Positions 47,689 to 58,139 of a DNA stretch of 64,000 nucleotides are shown piece by piece. Made by a program: the position numbers and the translations under genes. This stretch comes from Peptostreptococcus canis. Its GTDB lineage: Bacteria > Bacillota > Clostridia > Peptostreptococcales > Peptostreptococcaceae. The notes beneath the pieces were generated by a model. It saw only the letters and a program-made list of their open reading frames with translations, was not told where the DNA came from and did not search any database. Position 1 is the stretch's first letter, and each line of letters starts with the position of its first letter. The stretch lies in the NCBI RefSeq assembly GCF_014229965.1, contig NZ_JABGBW010000003.1, positions 118,162-182,161 on the forward strand. Reading direction: 5' to 3'.

Positions 47689-48262
47689 ATTTATTTGTTG
47701 CCTCGCATAAAATTACTGTCAATGTTCCCTTTGTACTCAACTTATAATAAGCTATTATCTTATTTATTTCCTCATCACTTAAATCTATTTTTTTCTCACT
47801 TATAAGCGTAATTTTGCCATCATCAAAAATAAATCTGACTTCATTTTTGTCATTCTTTAAATTAAGTTCTAAAACTTTTCTATCCGTCAAAACGTCAGAA
47901 TAATAATCGTAAAAACTTAATCTTCTGGCTGCAGTTTTTACATCTAGTCCTTCAAACCCTTCAAAATTAGAAAAAATTTCATCTGAATTACTTTGCTCAA
48001 GTTTGGACATTTCTTCTTCCAAACCCTCTACATCGTAACCATATCTCTTTAATATTTCCTTTTCAATTTCTTTAAATTTTTCAATATCTATGTCATTTTC
48101 CTCGATATACTTCGAAATCTCAGTAGTAAATTCGAACATGCTAATATCACCTTTGGCAACTTTTTCGAATTTATCCATCATATATCTCTCAAATTTATCA
48201 ATATCCGACGGCCTAACTTTATCTTGTAAATCTTTAAATTTTATTATTTTTTCATCAGACAT
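47675..48262 (-). CDS. DUF3867-like protein
   Basis: A 195-residue acidic soluble protein. Its N-terminal pattern (KIIKFKDLQDKV, DIDKFERYM, EKEILKRYGYD) resembles the clostridial DUF3867 family, function unknown. The middle is Glu/Ser rich and the C-terminal ~70 residues are alternating strands and helix. TTGGAGG precedes ATG 48262. It overlaps the rRNA methyltransferase gene by 14 bases, which suggests linked expression. Confidence 0.65.
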   Translation of the reverse strand: MSDEKIIKFKDLQDKVRPSDIDKFERYMMDKFEKVAKGDISMFEFTTEISKYIEENDIDIEKFKEIEKEILKRYGYDVEGLEEEMSKLEQSNSDEIFSNFEGFEGLDVKTAARRLSFYDYYSDVLTDRKVLELNLKNDKNEVRFIFDDGKITLISEKKIDLSDEEINKIIAYYKLSTKGTLTVILCEATNKYEYH

Positions 48263-48430
48263 ACATTACCTCCAATAAACTTCACTATATTATCTAAAAT
48301 TATAACATCACAATCTATATTTATCCTAAAATTCCACATTATTAATTCCTTGTAAATCCAATTATTTAGCCTATATTTCTTTACGGAAAATCTTTATCAC
48401 TAAAAACAAATACAAAGCAATTAAACTTAT

Positions 48431-48475
48431 AAAAAACCTCTAAGGTAACTTCAAAACAAAGAAAACCTTAGAGGT
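48431..48475 (-). terminator. terminator of the DUF975 gene
   Basis: On the minus strand ACCTCTAAGGT and ACCTTAGAGGT form a perfect 11-bp stem, 18-base loop, followed by TTTTTT. It lies just past the DUF975 stop. Confidence 0.8.
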
Positions 48476-48483
48476 ACTATTAA

Positions 48484-49575
48484 TTAATCAGTTTTTTCAT
48501 TACTTTCTTTCTTATCGTCTTCTATTGAAGCATCATATTTCACTTCTATTGAATCTTCCTTCTTTAAATTATCCTTATGGGACTCAATATTATCAGGTTT
48601 AATTTCATCAGATTCAATTTCATCAGATTCAATTTCATTGGACATATTTTCATCGTTCTCTTTATTGTCATCCAACTCATCCAAAGATTTTTCTTCATTG
48701 ACTTCATTTTCTAAATCAGAATCCATAAAAGTATCTTCATATAATTCATAATCAGATTCAATAATAATTTCTCTTTCATTATTAATAATTTCTGAAATCG
48801 TATCATCTTGTAATATGCCAAATTCTTCAAGAACTTCTTTTTTCTCTTTAAATAGCTCAAACAAAAATATACAATAAGATGTAACCATATAAGGAATAAG
48901 CCAAATATATAATATTCCTAAAGTAAACATGGATAAAATAAACCAGCCAATAAATGAAAATGACAATTTAAACAGCTTCCATTTATTTCCTTTTACTAAT
49001 TTTCTAGATAATCTCATACTTCTTATAGTTCCCAAATCATCGCGATTCAGCAATATAATAAACTGAGTATTTAAATACATTAACTCTATATAAATACCCA
49101 CCACCATAGTAACTAAGAGTGTCAATATCAGGAAAGTAACAGTAAGAGGACTCAAATTCGCTTCACTCATTAAATTTGTAACTCCTCCTAAATCTCCTAA
49201 TCTGCTTGCAAGAAAAGCAGAAAAGAAAATCATAAAGACAATAATCATTATAATTAAACTTATAAAAGCATACAATATAAGAAACAATATTGTTCTACCA
49301 TATACTCTAGGCTTTACAAAAAAGTCCCTAATTCCATAATTTTCATCCTTTGCTAATTTAAATGAGACATTATAAATGGCAATAGTCAGCATAATATAAA
49401 ATATGTACATGATGGCGTTATATGCAGACATAGCACCGGTATTTACTGTATCATAAAATAAAACAATAGGTACTCCTATCAGCACAGAAATTAAAAGGTA
49501 TAAAAGACCTATTTTAAACCACTGACCTTTTATTTTTTCCTTGCTTAATTTTTTTATATCCGAATTTGATAACAT
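48484..49575 (-). CDS. DUF975 family membrane protein with acidic repeat tail
   Basis: 363 residues. Residues 1-240 have about six membrane segments and the DUF975 pattern (LSKEKIKGQWFKIGLLYLLI, then RSMRLSRKLVKGNKWKLFKLSFSF in pieces). The C-terminal ~120 residues are a cytoplasmic, very acidic, low-complexity tail with a short repeat (ESDEI). The function of the family is unknown. ATG 49575 follows AGGGGTGG. Confidence 0.8.
   Translation of the reverse strand: MLSNSDIKKLSKEKIKGQWFKIGLLYLLISVLIGVPIVLFYDTVNTGAMSAYNAIMYIFYIMLTIAIYNVSFKLAKDENYGIRDFFVKPRVYGRTILFLILYAFISLIIMIIVFMIFFSAFLASRLGDLGGVTNLMSEANLSPLTVTFLILTLLVTMVVGIYIELMYLNTQFIILLNRDDLGTIRSMRLSRKLVKGNKWKLFKLSFSFIGWFILSMFTLGILYIWLIPYMVTSYCIFLFELFKEKKEVLEEFGILQDDTISEIINNEREIIIESDYELYEDTFMDSDLENEVNEEKSLDELDDNKENDENMSNEIESDEIESDEIKPDNIESHKDNLKKEDSIEVKYDASIEDDKKESNEKTD
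48601..48643 (+). repeat. 15-bp tandem repeat inside the DUF975 tail
   Basis: AATTTCATCAGATTC occurs twice in a row (48601-48630) followed by a partial third copy. In the minus-strand gene it encodes the five-residue repeat ESDEI. As the unit is a multiple of three, copy-number change would keep the frame. Confidence 0.75.
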
Positions 49576-49763
49576 ATTACCACCCCTTTAAGTAAAATAT
49601 CTATTTTTCTTAATACTTTACCCGATTTTAAAAATTTCTTACTTATTTATTACTTATATTGTTTATTCAATTATACATAATTAATAATTCTAAATCAACA
49701 TAATAAGTAAAAATAATGTAATGCTAAATTTCAACATTAACAAAGTAATTTTTACTACTCTCT

Positions 49764-50588
49764 CTAATAAATCTCAAGACTATACAAATCTCTTCTTCTA
49801 TGTTTTATAAGTGGCAATTGCTCTCTAACGTCATTTATTTTCTTTTTTGAAATCTCAGCATATATTATACATTCATCAATATCTGCCTGCGCTATAATAT
49901 TTCCCCATGGATCTACAATTCTTGAATTTGCATAGGAAATATACGAAGAATTTTCATCTCTTGCCGGAGACGCGGCAATCATATAGACCTGGTTATCAAC
50001 AGCTCTCATTCTAACCGACATTTCCCAATGAGCCGGACCCGTTGTCATATTAAAGGCAGCGGGTAATACAATCACTTCTGCTCCCATATCAGACAGGCCC
50101 CTAAAATATTCGGGAAATCTTATATCATAACATATTCCAATACCTATACTTCCCAACTCCGTATCCGCTATTGTAAAATCATCTCCCGGAGTCAAAACAT
50201 CACTTTCCTTAAAATATTGTCCACCTTCGATATCTATATCAAAAAGATGCACTTTTCTATGCCTGGCTATCATTTCGCCACGATTATTATAAAAATACGA
50301 TGTGTTATATATACTATCATTTTCACGCTCCGGAATTGAACCCGCTATTAAGTGGACACCACACTTTTTTGCTACTTTCATCATTTCAACTGAAGTTTCT
50401 CCAGGAAATTCTTCCGCATAAATTTCAAAGCACTTCGTATCATACGGACTATTAAAAATTTCAGGAAGCACCACTAATTCAGCCCCATTTTTTGAGGCTT
50501 CCTCAATCATTTCAACCGCCCTATTAATATTAACCGTCTTATCCCCACAAATTTTCATTTGACATATTGCGACTTTAAAATCCCTCAT
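49764..50588 (-). CDS. carbon-nitrogen hydrolase (nitrilase superfamily, omega-amidase-like)
   Basis: A 274-residue amidohydrolase with the Glu-Lys-Cys triad: E in LPEIFNSPY, K in RHRKVHLFD, C in GICYDIRFPE. The HKVHLFD-type pattern and the length match omega-amidase/Nit2-like members, which hydrolyse alpha-ketoglutaramate or deaminated glutathione. AAAGGAG precedes ATG 50588. The substrate is inferred only from the subfamily look. Confidence 0.9.
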   Translation of the reverse strand: MRDFKVAICQMKICGDKTVNINRAVEMIEEASKNGAELVVLPEIFNSPYDTKCFEIYAEEFPGETSVEMMKVAKKCGVHLIAGSIPERENDSIYNTSYFYNNRGEMIARHRKVHLFDIDIEGGQYFKESDVLTPGDDFTIADTELGSIGIGICYDIRFPEYFRGLSDMGAEVIVLPAAFNMTTGPAHWEMSVRMRAVDNQVYMIAASPARDENSSYISYANSRIVDPWGNIIAQADIDECIIYAEISKKKINDVREQLPLIKHRRRDLYSLEIY

Positions 50589-50619
50589 AATACTCTCCTT
50601 TCAAATAATTTTCTCTTAT

Positions 50620-50681
50620 AAAAAACAAAATAAATGACATGGTTTCATTATAATAAATTATAGTGATACCATGCCATTTAT
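50620..50681 (-). terminator. terminator of purA-purB
   Basis: On the minus strand ATAAATGGCATGGT pairs with ACCATGTCATTTAT (one mismatch) and an inner TATAAT/ATTATA pairing extends the stem. TTTGTTTTTT follows. It lies about 40 bases past the purB stop. Confidence 0.75.
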
Positions 50682-50722
50682 ACAAGCACTTTGCTAATTT
50701 TTTATATCAATAATTTTTAAAA

Positions 50723-52147
50723 TTATACTGTTATCTCTGAAATTTCAACTGAATCTTCATCTTTTATCATAGGTTTGACAATATTATCAATAAATTCTTC
50801 AACCTGCATTGGTGCACAACCAACATATAACTCCGGTTTTAAAACCTCAAGAATTTCCTCTTTTGTAATTCCAAACGATGAATCATTAGCAATCCTATCT
50901 ACTAAGTCATTTTCTCCACCTTCAGCCTTAACTACTCTAGCTGCTTCAAGTGAATGAACCCTTATCTTTTCATGTAATTCCTGTCTATTTCCGCCTCTCT
51001 TTACGGCATCCATCATTATATTTTCAGTAGCCATAAACGGAAGTTCTTTCATCAATCTCTGCTCAATAACTTTAGGATAAACAACCAATCCATCGCTTAC
51101 ATTGGCACAAAGATTCAATACGGCATCTATCGCCAAAAATGCTTCCGGAACAGATATTCTCTTGTTGGCAGAATCATCCAGAGTTCTTTCAAACCACTGA
51201 CCACAAACAGTCATTGCCGGATTTAGCATATCGGATATTACATATCTCGATAAAGAAGCTATTCTCTCACTTCTCATCGGATTTCTTTTATATGCCATTG
51301 CAGAAGATCCTATTTGATTTTTTTCAAATGGCTCTTCAATTTCTTTTAAATGTTGAAGTAATCTTATATCATTAGAAAATTTTGTTGCCGATTGAGCTAT
51401 TCCTGCAAGTATATTAACAACCTGACTGTCAATTTTTCTCGAATATGTCTGTCCGGTCACTGCAAATACATCTTCATAACCCATTTTCTCTGCAACTGTC
51501 TTATCTAATAATTTCACCTTTTCATAATCTCCATCAAATAATTCTAAGAATGAGGCCTGAGTGCCCGTTGTTCCTTTGGCTCCCCTTAATCTCTTTCTTT
51601 GGAGAAAATCCTCTAAAGATTCAAGATCTAATAGAAAATCTTGAATCCACAATGTAGCCCTCTTACCTACAGTAGTCGGTTGAGCCGGCTGATAATGCGT
51701 AAAACCAAGAGTTGGAAGTGACTTATACTCATTGGCAAATTCTGTAAGAGTAGAAATTACTTTAACTAATCTCTTCTTAACTAATTCCATAGCCTCATAA
51801 ATTATTATCAAATCGGTATTATCTCCCACAAAACACGAAGTTGCACCTAAATGGATAATACCCGCAGCCTTAGGACACTGAACACCATAAGCATAAACAT
51901 GACTCATGACATCATGTCTGACTTCTTTCTCTCTAGCCTTTGCCACATCATAATTTATATCATTTTGAAATTTTTTTAATTCGTCTATTTGTTCCTGAGA
52001 AATATCCAATCCCAACTCCATTTCAGTTTCAGCTAATGCAATCCATAGTTTTCTCCATGTTTTGAATTTCTTATCCGGAGAAAAAAGCTCCTGCATCTTA
52101 TCACTTGCATATCTCGAAGTAAGTGGTGATTCATAAGTATTTTTCAT
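50723..52147 (-). CDS. purB: adenylosuccinate lyase
   Basis: Two steps of purine synthesis: SAICAR to AICAR, and adenylosuccinate to AMP. The superfamily signature is SSAMAYKRNPMRSE; GATSCFVGDN and THYQPAQPTT are also seen. 474 residues. ATG 52147 with AGGAGG six bases before it is preferred to the adjacent in-frame TTG. It follows purA by 13 bases. Confidence 0.97.
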   Translation of the reverse strand: MKNTYESPLTSRYASDKMQELFSPDKKFKTWRKLWIALAETEMELGLDISQEQIDELKKFQNDINYDVAKAREKEVRHDVMSHVYAYGVQCPKAAGIIHLGATSCFVGDNTDLIIIYEAMELVKKRLVKVISTLTEFANEYKSLPTLGFTHYQPAQPTTVGKRATLWIQDFLLDLESLEDFLQRKRLRGAKGTTGTQASFLELFDGDYEKVKLLDKTVAEKMGYEDVFAVTGQTYSRKIDSQVVNILAGIAQSATKFSNDIRLLQHLKEIEEPFEKNQIGSSAMAYKRNPMRSERIASLSRYVISDMLNPAMTVCGQWFERTLDDSANKRISVPEAFLAIDAVLNLCANVSDGLVVYPKVIEQRLMKELPFMATENIMMDAVKRGGNRQELHEKIRVHSLEAARVVKAEGGENDLVDRIANDSSFGITKEEILEVLKPELYVGCAPMQVEEFIDNIVKPMIKDEDSVEISEITV

Positions 52148-52160
52148 CAAAAACCTCCTA

Positions 52161-53453
<1,293 letters not shown>

Positions 53454-53486
53454 TTAATGTAATATTAATTTATCTTCCTAATTCAC

Positions 53487-53555
53487 AAAAAAATAGCGTT
53501 CTTTATGGATATGAAATTTTAGATTGCAACAAACAAAATTTCCCACAAGAACACT
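53487..53555 (-). promoter_or_regulatory. attenuator-like terminator hairpin in the purA leader
   Basis: On the minus strand AGTGTTCTTGTGGGAAATTTT (53535-53555) pairs with AAAATTTC...AAGAACGCT (53495-53520) in a long interrupted stem, then seven U follow (53487-53493). It lies between the promoter candidate and the purA ribosome binding site. It could be an attenuator, a riboswitch expression platform or the end of a small RNA. No known purine riboswitch sequence was recognised. Confidence 0.6.
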
Positions 53556-53570
53556 GCCTATTACCTATAG

Positions 53571-53600
53571 ATTATAACATAGTTATATAATTATAGTAAA
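53571..53600 (-). promoter_or_regulatory. promoter candidate for the purA leader
   Basis: The minus strand reads TTTACT (53595-53600), an 18-bp spacer and TATAAT (53571-53576). The -10 is perfect, the -35 matches three of six. The transcript would begin near 53564. The remaining bases to 53785 are AT-rich with no feature seen. Confidence 0.5.
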
Positions 53601-53785
53601 GAATAGAATCAAAAAATATGAAATTTATTTTATATTTTCAAAATTTAGTTCAACTATGTTAGAACTAAATTTTATAATTTTTATATATAATTCTTAAAAT
53701 TCCTTCCTCGTAAATATATCATTAATTCTAAAATATTTACTTTCATACATTCCTACTTTTCTTTTTTTGTAAATAATATCCCTAC

Positions 53786-54271
53786 CTATAATTTACCGAT
53801 TTTTATTTTTTGCCAGTCTTCTAACAATTTTTCCAAATTATATCTGGCATTTGCCGGACTGGTTGATGGCAAACAAACAGCTGAAATATTAAACTCGGGC
53901 TCTATATATTTTCTATAAAGTTGATATGCCTTATTCCCGTTCACAAATATTTTTTGTATATCTGCTATTTTTAATATTTTTCCTATATCATTTACTTTTA
54001 CATTTTTTATACTACTATCAGAAGAACCCACTATGTCACATGATGAAATAACATCCCATAATGCGATTTTATTTTTCAAAAGAAATTCCGTTTTTTCTTC
54101 TATAGAATTCGGCAATGACTGTTCAAACACTAAGGCAAGAACTTTCCAGAACCTATTTTGCGGATGTGCATAAAAGAAACTTTCTTCCCTTGATTTTATG
54201 GATGGAAATGTACCTAAAATAAGTATTTTTGAATCCCTATTGTATATCGGTTGAATTGTATGTATCTGCAT
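53786..54271 (-). CDS. DNA-deoxyinosine glycosylase (uracil-DNA glycosylase superfamily)
   Basis: 161 residues. The UDG-fold motifs read LGTFPSIKSREESFFYAHPQNRFWKV (motif 1, given in part: GTFPSIKSRE, YAHPQNRFWKV) and LPSTSPANA near the C-terminus. This is the pattern of the family 6 hypoxanthine/uracil glycosylases, which remove deaminated bases. Length matches. AGGAG lies eight bases before ATG 54271. Confidence 0.85.
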   Translation of the reverse strand: MQIHTIQPIYNRDSKILILGTFPSIKSREESFFYAHPQNRFWKVLALVFEQSLPNSIEEKTEFLLKNKIALWDVISSCDIVGSSDSSIKNVKVNDIGKILKIADIQKIFVNGNKAYQLYRKYIEPEFNISAVCLPSTSPANARYNLEKLLEDWQKIKIGKL

Positions 54272-54507
54272 TGTTGTTCTCCTAATTTGGGTAAATTTTT
54301 GGTATCTTTATAATACGGTATATCTTATAAGATATGCAATTATCTTCACAGATTTTTCATACCTTATATCATAATTTGAAAAACTTTTTATATTAAAAAT
54401 AAAGAGATATTTTTTACTACATAATAAATTAAATTTTCATCTGTGTCAAAAATCTATAATTCTTGTCACGCTCTCTAGCAAATATCATAGCTTTTAGATG
54501 TATTAAT

Positions 54508-55338
54508 TTATTTTTGCTTATTTTTCTTTACCAGTTTTTCATGATAAAAATAATTTATATAGTTAAGGTTCAATCTCATACAGTAATCTTCTATTTCATT
54601 CGACAAGTTCTCCCAAAAACTATTATTTTTCTTTATGTATATTTCTTCATATAAAGCATAGTATTGACTATATTCTTGCTTTATATAATTCATTATATCA
54701 TGTTTATATGAACCTCTCAGATTAAGATTTTCAAACCAATATTCATTCACAAATGAATTGCTACACCGAACTATTTCTTTAAAATCCGTTATTTTTGGAA
54801 AAATCGGAGACATAAACAATACAGTATATATTCCATTATCATGTAATATTTTAAGCGCATCTAATCTTTCCTTGATATTGCTCGCCTGATCCATATCTGC
54901 TCTAAATTTTTCATCTAATGTATTAATTGACAAAGCCACCTTAACATTTTTCATTTGCTTTATTAAATCTATATCCCTCAAAATCAAAGAAGATTTTGTA
55001 GAAATAGTCAAATAACAGTCAATATTTATCAATTCATTTAAAATTTTGCGAGTAATGAGATGTTTTTCTTCCAACGGGTTATAGCAATCTGTAACAGACG
55101 ACATAAATATTTTCTTATTCTTCAATTTCTTTGTTGGTATTGGACTAGATGACTTTTTAATATCTATAAAAGTTCCCCATTCTTCTTTATGATTTGTAAA
55201 TCTTTTCATAAAACAAGCATAACAATACTTACAACCATGAATGCAACCAATATAAGGATTTATGACATAATCACTATCCGGCAAATTCGATTTTGTGACA
55301 TAGTTGTTTACCTCTATTATTTTTTCATATATTGCCAT
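54508..55338 (-). CDS. SPL-family radical SAM protein
   Basis: 276 residues with CX3CX2C in GCIHGCKYCYACFMKRF and the usual SPL-family later segments (VTDCYNPLEEK, LTISTKSSLILRDID). This group is related to spore photoproduct lyase but is much broader, and true photoproduct lyase activity is not implied. ATG 55338 is chosen because GGAGG is five bases upstream; an in-frame ATG at 55350 lies before the site. Confidence 0.88.
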   Translation of the reverse strand: MAIYEKIIEVNNYVTKSNLPDSDYVINPYIGCIHGCKYCYACFMKRFTNHKEEWGTFIDIKKSSSPIPTKKLKNKKIFMSSVTDCYNPLEEKHLITRKILNELINIDCYLTISTKSSLILRDIDLIKQMKNVKVALSINTLDEKFRADMDQASNIKERLDALKILHDNGIYTVLFMSPIFPKITDFKEIVRCSNSFVNEYWFENLNLRGSYKHDIMNYIKQEYSQYYALYEEIYIKKNNSFWENLSNEIEDYCMRLNLNYINYFYHEKLVKKNKQK

Positions 55339-55443
55339 AAAGTCCTCCATTTTTCATTTATTTTTTATTTAGTGTTCATTGAACTGATATATTATGCTTT
55401 TTATTTAGTGTATAAAGGTTTGCCGATTATACATAATTAAAAC

Positions 55444-56250
55444 TTAATTGAATTTTAAGTGAATAACCAGTGTTCTATGCAGTTTATCTGCAAAATACAT
55501 GTATATTCGAGTTTTTAATTTTAATCCGTCGCAATGTTTTAATGCCCCATCAAAAAATCCGTCAACATCCATAAGTTTCGTGTTAGTTATATTTGCCAAT
55601 GTCTTTGGATCATCTACACTAAAATACATCTTAGCGTCAGTATTACCGGTTTTTCTAACATATTTATTAGCTAATTTTAATCCGGTAGAATTTGTCGCAT
55701 CAAATATCAATTCTCCCTTGGAAATTAACGACTTCATTTTTTTGATCATCTCTATAACTTTACTTTCATCAAAATATTGATACACTCCTGAAACAACAAT
55801 CATAGTCGGCAATGAAGTATCTATTTCTTTTATCCAGTCAAAAGCAAACATATCTCCTGATATTAGCTTTTCATTATCTGCATTTCCCAGAACTCTTTTT
55901 CTAATATCTATGACATCGGGCAAATCTACTTGATAGAAATTGGATTCAGTATTATTAATACGATTATAAGCCGTTTCTAAACCTGCACCCAAGAACACTA
56001 CATTACTTTGATTATTTTCTTCAAGGAATTTTATTATCTTTTTATCTATTGTCTGCTGTCTGCAAACGCTAGCCATATGAAAATATTCAGTAGTATTATC
56101 TTTTATGTTGTCTGTTGGTATATGTTGTTTTAGCGATAATGCTTTTTCATCATAGAAAAATTCCGGAAATTTCTCAGATACATATATTCTTGCAACCAAC
56201 GGGATATATAGGGTATTTTCTACACCATTAAGTAAAATTTCAGTGCTCAT
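55444..56250 (-). CDS. class I SAM methyltransferase, leucine carboxyl methyltransferase (Tcmp) family
   Basis: 268 residues. VVFLGAGLETAYNRIN is the SAM-binding glycine loop; FYQVDLPDVIDIR holds the acidic ribose-binding residue; the N-terminal NTLYIPLVARIYVSE is typical of LCM/Tcmp proteins. In bacteria such enzymes O-methylate small-molecule or polyketide-like carboxylates; the substrate is unknown. AGGAGG precedes ATG 56250. It lies about 110 bases downstream of the type III-like operon on the same strand. Confidence 0.85.
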   Translation of the reverse strand: MSTEILLNGVENTLYIPLVARIYVSEKFPEFFYDEKALSLKQHIPTDNIKDNTTEYFHMASVCRQQTIDKKIIKFLEENNQSNVVFLGAGLETAYNRINNTESNFYQVDLPDVIDIRKRVLGNADNEKLISGDMFAFDWIKEIDTSLPTMIVVSGVYQYFDESKVIEMIKKMKSLISKGELIFDATNSTGLKLANKYVRKTGNTDAKMYFSVDDPKTLANITNTKLMDVDGFFDGALKHCDGLKLKTRIYMYFADKLHRTLVIHLKFN

Positions 56251-56361
56251 ATCTGTACCTCCTTATATAACATAGTCTTGCGCCAAATTATAATTTTTTC
56301 TATGAATATTTGCTAATATTATACCATATTTTAGGGTGTTTTTTATAGTCGCTACGGAGTA

Positions 56362-57183
56362 TTAATATTTTATAACTTCAACAAGTCCATATGGAAGCAT
56401 CGTTTCTTTATCAATATAAAACCCATTCCTAATATTTTTACCTTCTATTTTTATTAGGCTACCAATTAATCCCTTGTATCCTCCGAGGAAAATATATTTT
56501 TTACCTGATTTTCTTAATTTACTTATTGCATTTTTTATATCTTCTAACTCTTTTATAGTGTTTTTTCGATCTTCTTCTACTATTTTCAGATCTTTAATTT
56601 TTTGAATCCTATCATCTATTTCACTAAGATATTTTATTAGCTTATTATCTGTAAGACAACATGTTTCATTGAGTCTTTTTTCAAATTTTTCCTTTAAATT
56701 TTTTTCTATATCTTTTATTAAAATATTTCCTACTAAATCGACACCTGTATTTAGCATTTCAACTCCTACAGCTGGAAAAAATTCTTCATACTTAGGTTTT
56801 TTGTTTTCTTTATTATTTTCTTTTAATTCTTGATAAAGATATTGAAATTTCCATAATTTGTTTAAGATTATATGTTCCTTTTTTATTAAAACATCTCTAA
56901 AAATAGTATTTTGTCTAAATAAGTTTTCTTCTTTGGATTTATTTTTATTATCGTTTTTATTTACTAATATACTCCCCTTTAACGAAGAAGCTGGAATATA
57001 ATATGATTTTGCTTTTTCAAAAATTTTATCAGACTTATTATTCCTATTTTCATAACTAAAAAAAGGATACACTATGTTTATTTCTTGACTATCTACTTTT
57101 TCATAATCTATTCCTTTATACAGGGCAAAAGAACTTCTTCCTGATAAGATTACTGGCGATACTGTCCTAAATTTAATTTCCAT
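56362..57183 (-). CDS. RAMP-superfamily protein, Csm5-like (Cas7 group)
   Basis: 273 residues with RAMP features: the N-terminal strand MEIKFRTVSPVILSGR, the motif IPASSLKGSI that contacts RNA in Cas7-type subunits, and a glycine-rich GGYKGLIGSL near the C-terminus. A charged coiled coil (about 155-240) sits between. It is shorter than typical Csm5 (about 350-400). ATG 57183 has a GGAGG seven bases before it. It is the last gene of the type III-like operon and starts one base after the Csm4-like stop. Its role is probably to cap or anchor the backbone. Confidence 0.7.
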   Translation of the reverse strand: MEIKFRTVSPVILSGRSSFALYKGIDYEKVDSQEINIVYPFFSYENRNNKSDKIFEKAKSYYIPASSLKGSILVNKNDNKNKSKEENLFRQNTIFRDVLIKKEHIILNKLWKFQYLYQELKENNKENKKPKYEEFFPAVGVEMLNTGVDLVGNILIKDIEKNLKEKFEKRLNETCCLTDNKLIKYLSEIDDRIQKIKDLKIVEEDRKNTIKELEDIKNAISKLRKSGKKYIFLGGYKGLIGSLIKIEGKNIRNGFYIDKETMLPYGLVEVIKY

Positions 57184-57184
57184 T

Positions 57185-58129
57185 TTACACCTCCATCTCC
57201 TCAAGATAAGAATTACCAAAAATAATTGCATCTTTATACAATAAATTGTATTTATTATGTATACTCTTTGATAATTCGAATTCATCTATTGCATTATCCT
57301 CTTTAGAAATTATACTACCTGAACTTATAAAGCAAATTGCTTTTTCAACATTATTTTCTATATCATATGGTTTTCTATCCGACGTATGCAGGTCAAAAAA
57401 TGAATTTTCACTATTTATTTTGCTGAATTCTGGCAATAACATTCCAAGGTTTAAGTATGCTCGTGAATTTTCCGACGATATTTTTTTTGCCATCTTTTTA
57501 ATCTCATACACCTTAAATATATTAAGACCTGAACTTGATTTTGCTCCTAAATAACTAATAACTTCCCCATTTTTTATATCATTTATCATTTCTTCTATAG
57601 AATTTTGTAATAAACTATTTTCTTCTATCTTTACGAAAAAACTAAAATTTTTTTGCTCATTTTCGCCATTAAATAAAGATATTATAGGTAGCGAATACGC
57701 TACATTTGGAAGCCCTGGTAAATTTCTTACTTGGCTTTCTAATCTAAATTTTTGAATAAATTCTAGATTAGTTTTTAAAAAATTAATTTTATTTAAATCG
57801 TCTATACTTAGTTTTTTATTCTTTCTTATTAAATTTACTAAATCTTCTTTTTTTATAAAATCAAAATTTTTGATTTTCTTGTATATCTCTTTTGCTACAC
57901 TAAATTTATGAATTATGTATTCTTTGGGAAATGGATAATATCCATCTGGCATTAGATTAGATACCATGCATTTTTGTTTTTTTAATAAAACAGCTCTAGT
58001 ATATTCACTTATTTCTTCGTTTTCAAAATATTTTTTTGTATTATTCATCAAAAAACCAAATAATCGTTGTGAATCTGGAATAGTTGTCATCTTGCCTTTA
58101 CTTTTTAGCTTAAATTCGTATATTAGCAT
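57185..58129 (-). CDS. RAMP-superfamily protein, Csm4-like (Cas5 group)
   Basis: 314 residues. The N-terminus has PDSQRLFGFLM, which resembles the SDRLFSAL element of Csm4, then VSNLMPDGYYPFPKEY, comparable to the SxLFPxxxxPKP stretch, and SYLGAKSSSGLN, like the KSSGxG glycine loop. In type III complexes Csm4 binds the crRNA 5' handle and contacts Cas10. AAGGAG precedes ATG 58129. The gene lies between the Csm3-like and Csm5-like genes. Confidence 0.68.
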   Translation of the reverse strand: MLIYEFKLKSKGKMTTIPDSQRLFGFLMNNTKKYFENEEISEYTRAVLLKKQKCMVSNLMPDGYYPFPKEYIIHKFSVAKEIYKKIKNFDFIKKEDLVNLIRKNKKLSIDDLNKINFLKTNLEFIQKFRLESQVRNLPGLPNVAYSLPIISLFNGENEQKNFSFFVKIEENSLLQNSIEEMINDIKNGEVISYLGAKSSSGLNIFKVYEIKKMAKKISSENSRAYLNLGMLLPEFSKINSENSFFDLHTSDRKPYDIENNVEKAICFISSGSIISKEDNAIDEFELSKSIHNKYNLLYKDAIIFGNSYLEEMEV

Positions 58130-58139
58130 AATAATCTCC

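Noticed and set aside
54508..55338. Calling the SPL-family protein a spore photoproduct lyase
   Set aside because: The sequence shows only the broad family motif; the family includes many unrelated activities and no specific spore photoproduct lyase residue was recognised.
56260..56361. Possible small gene (for example csm2) between the methyltransferase and Csm5-like genes
   Set aside because: About 110 bases, no open frame with a ribosome binding site on either strand.
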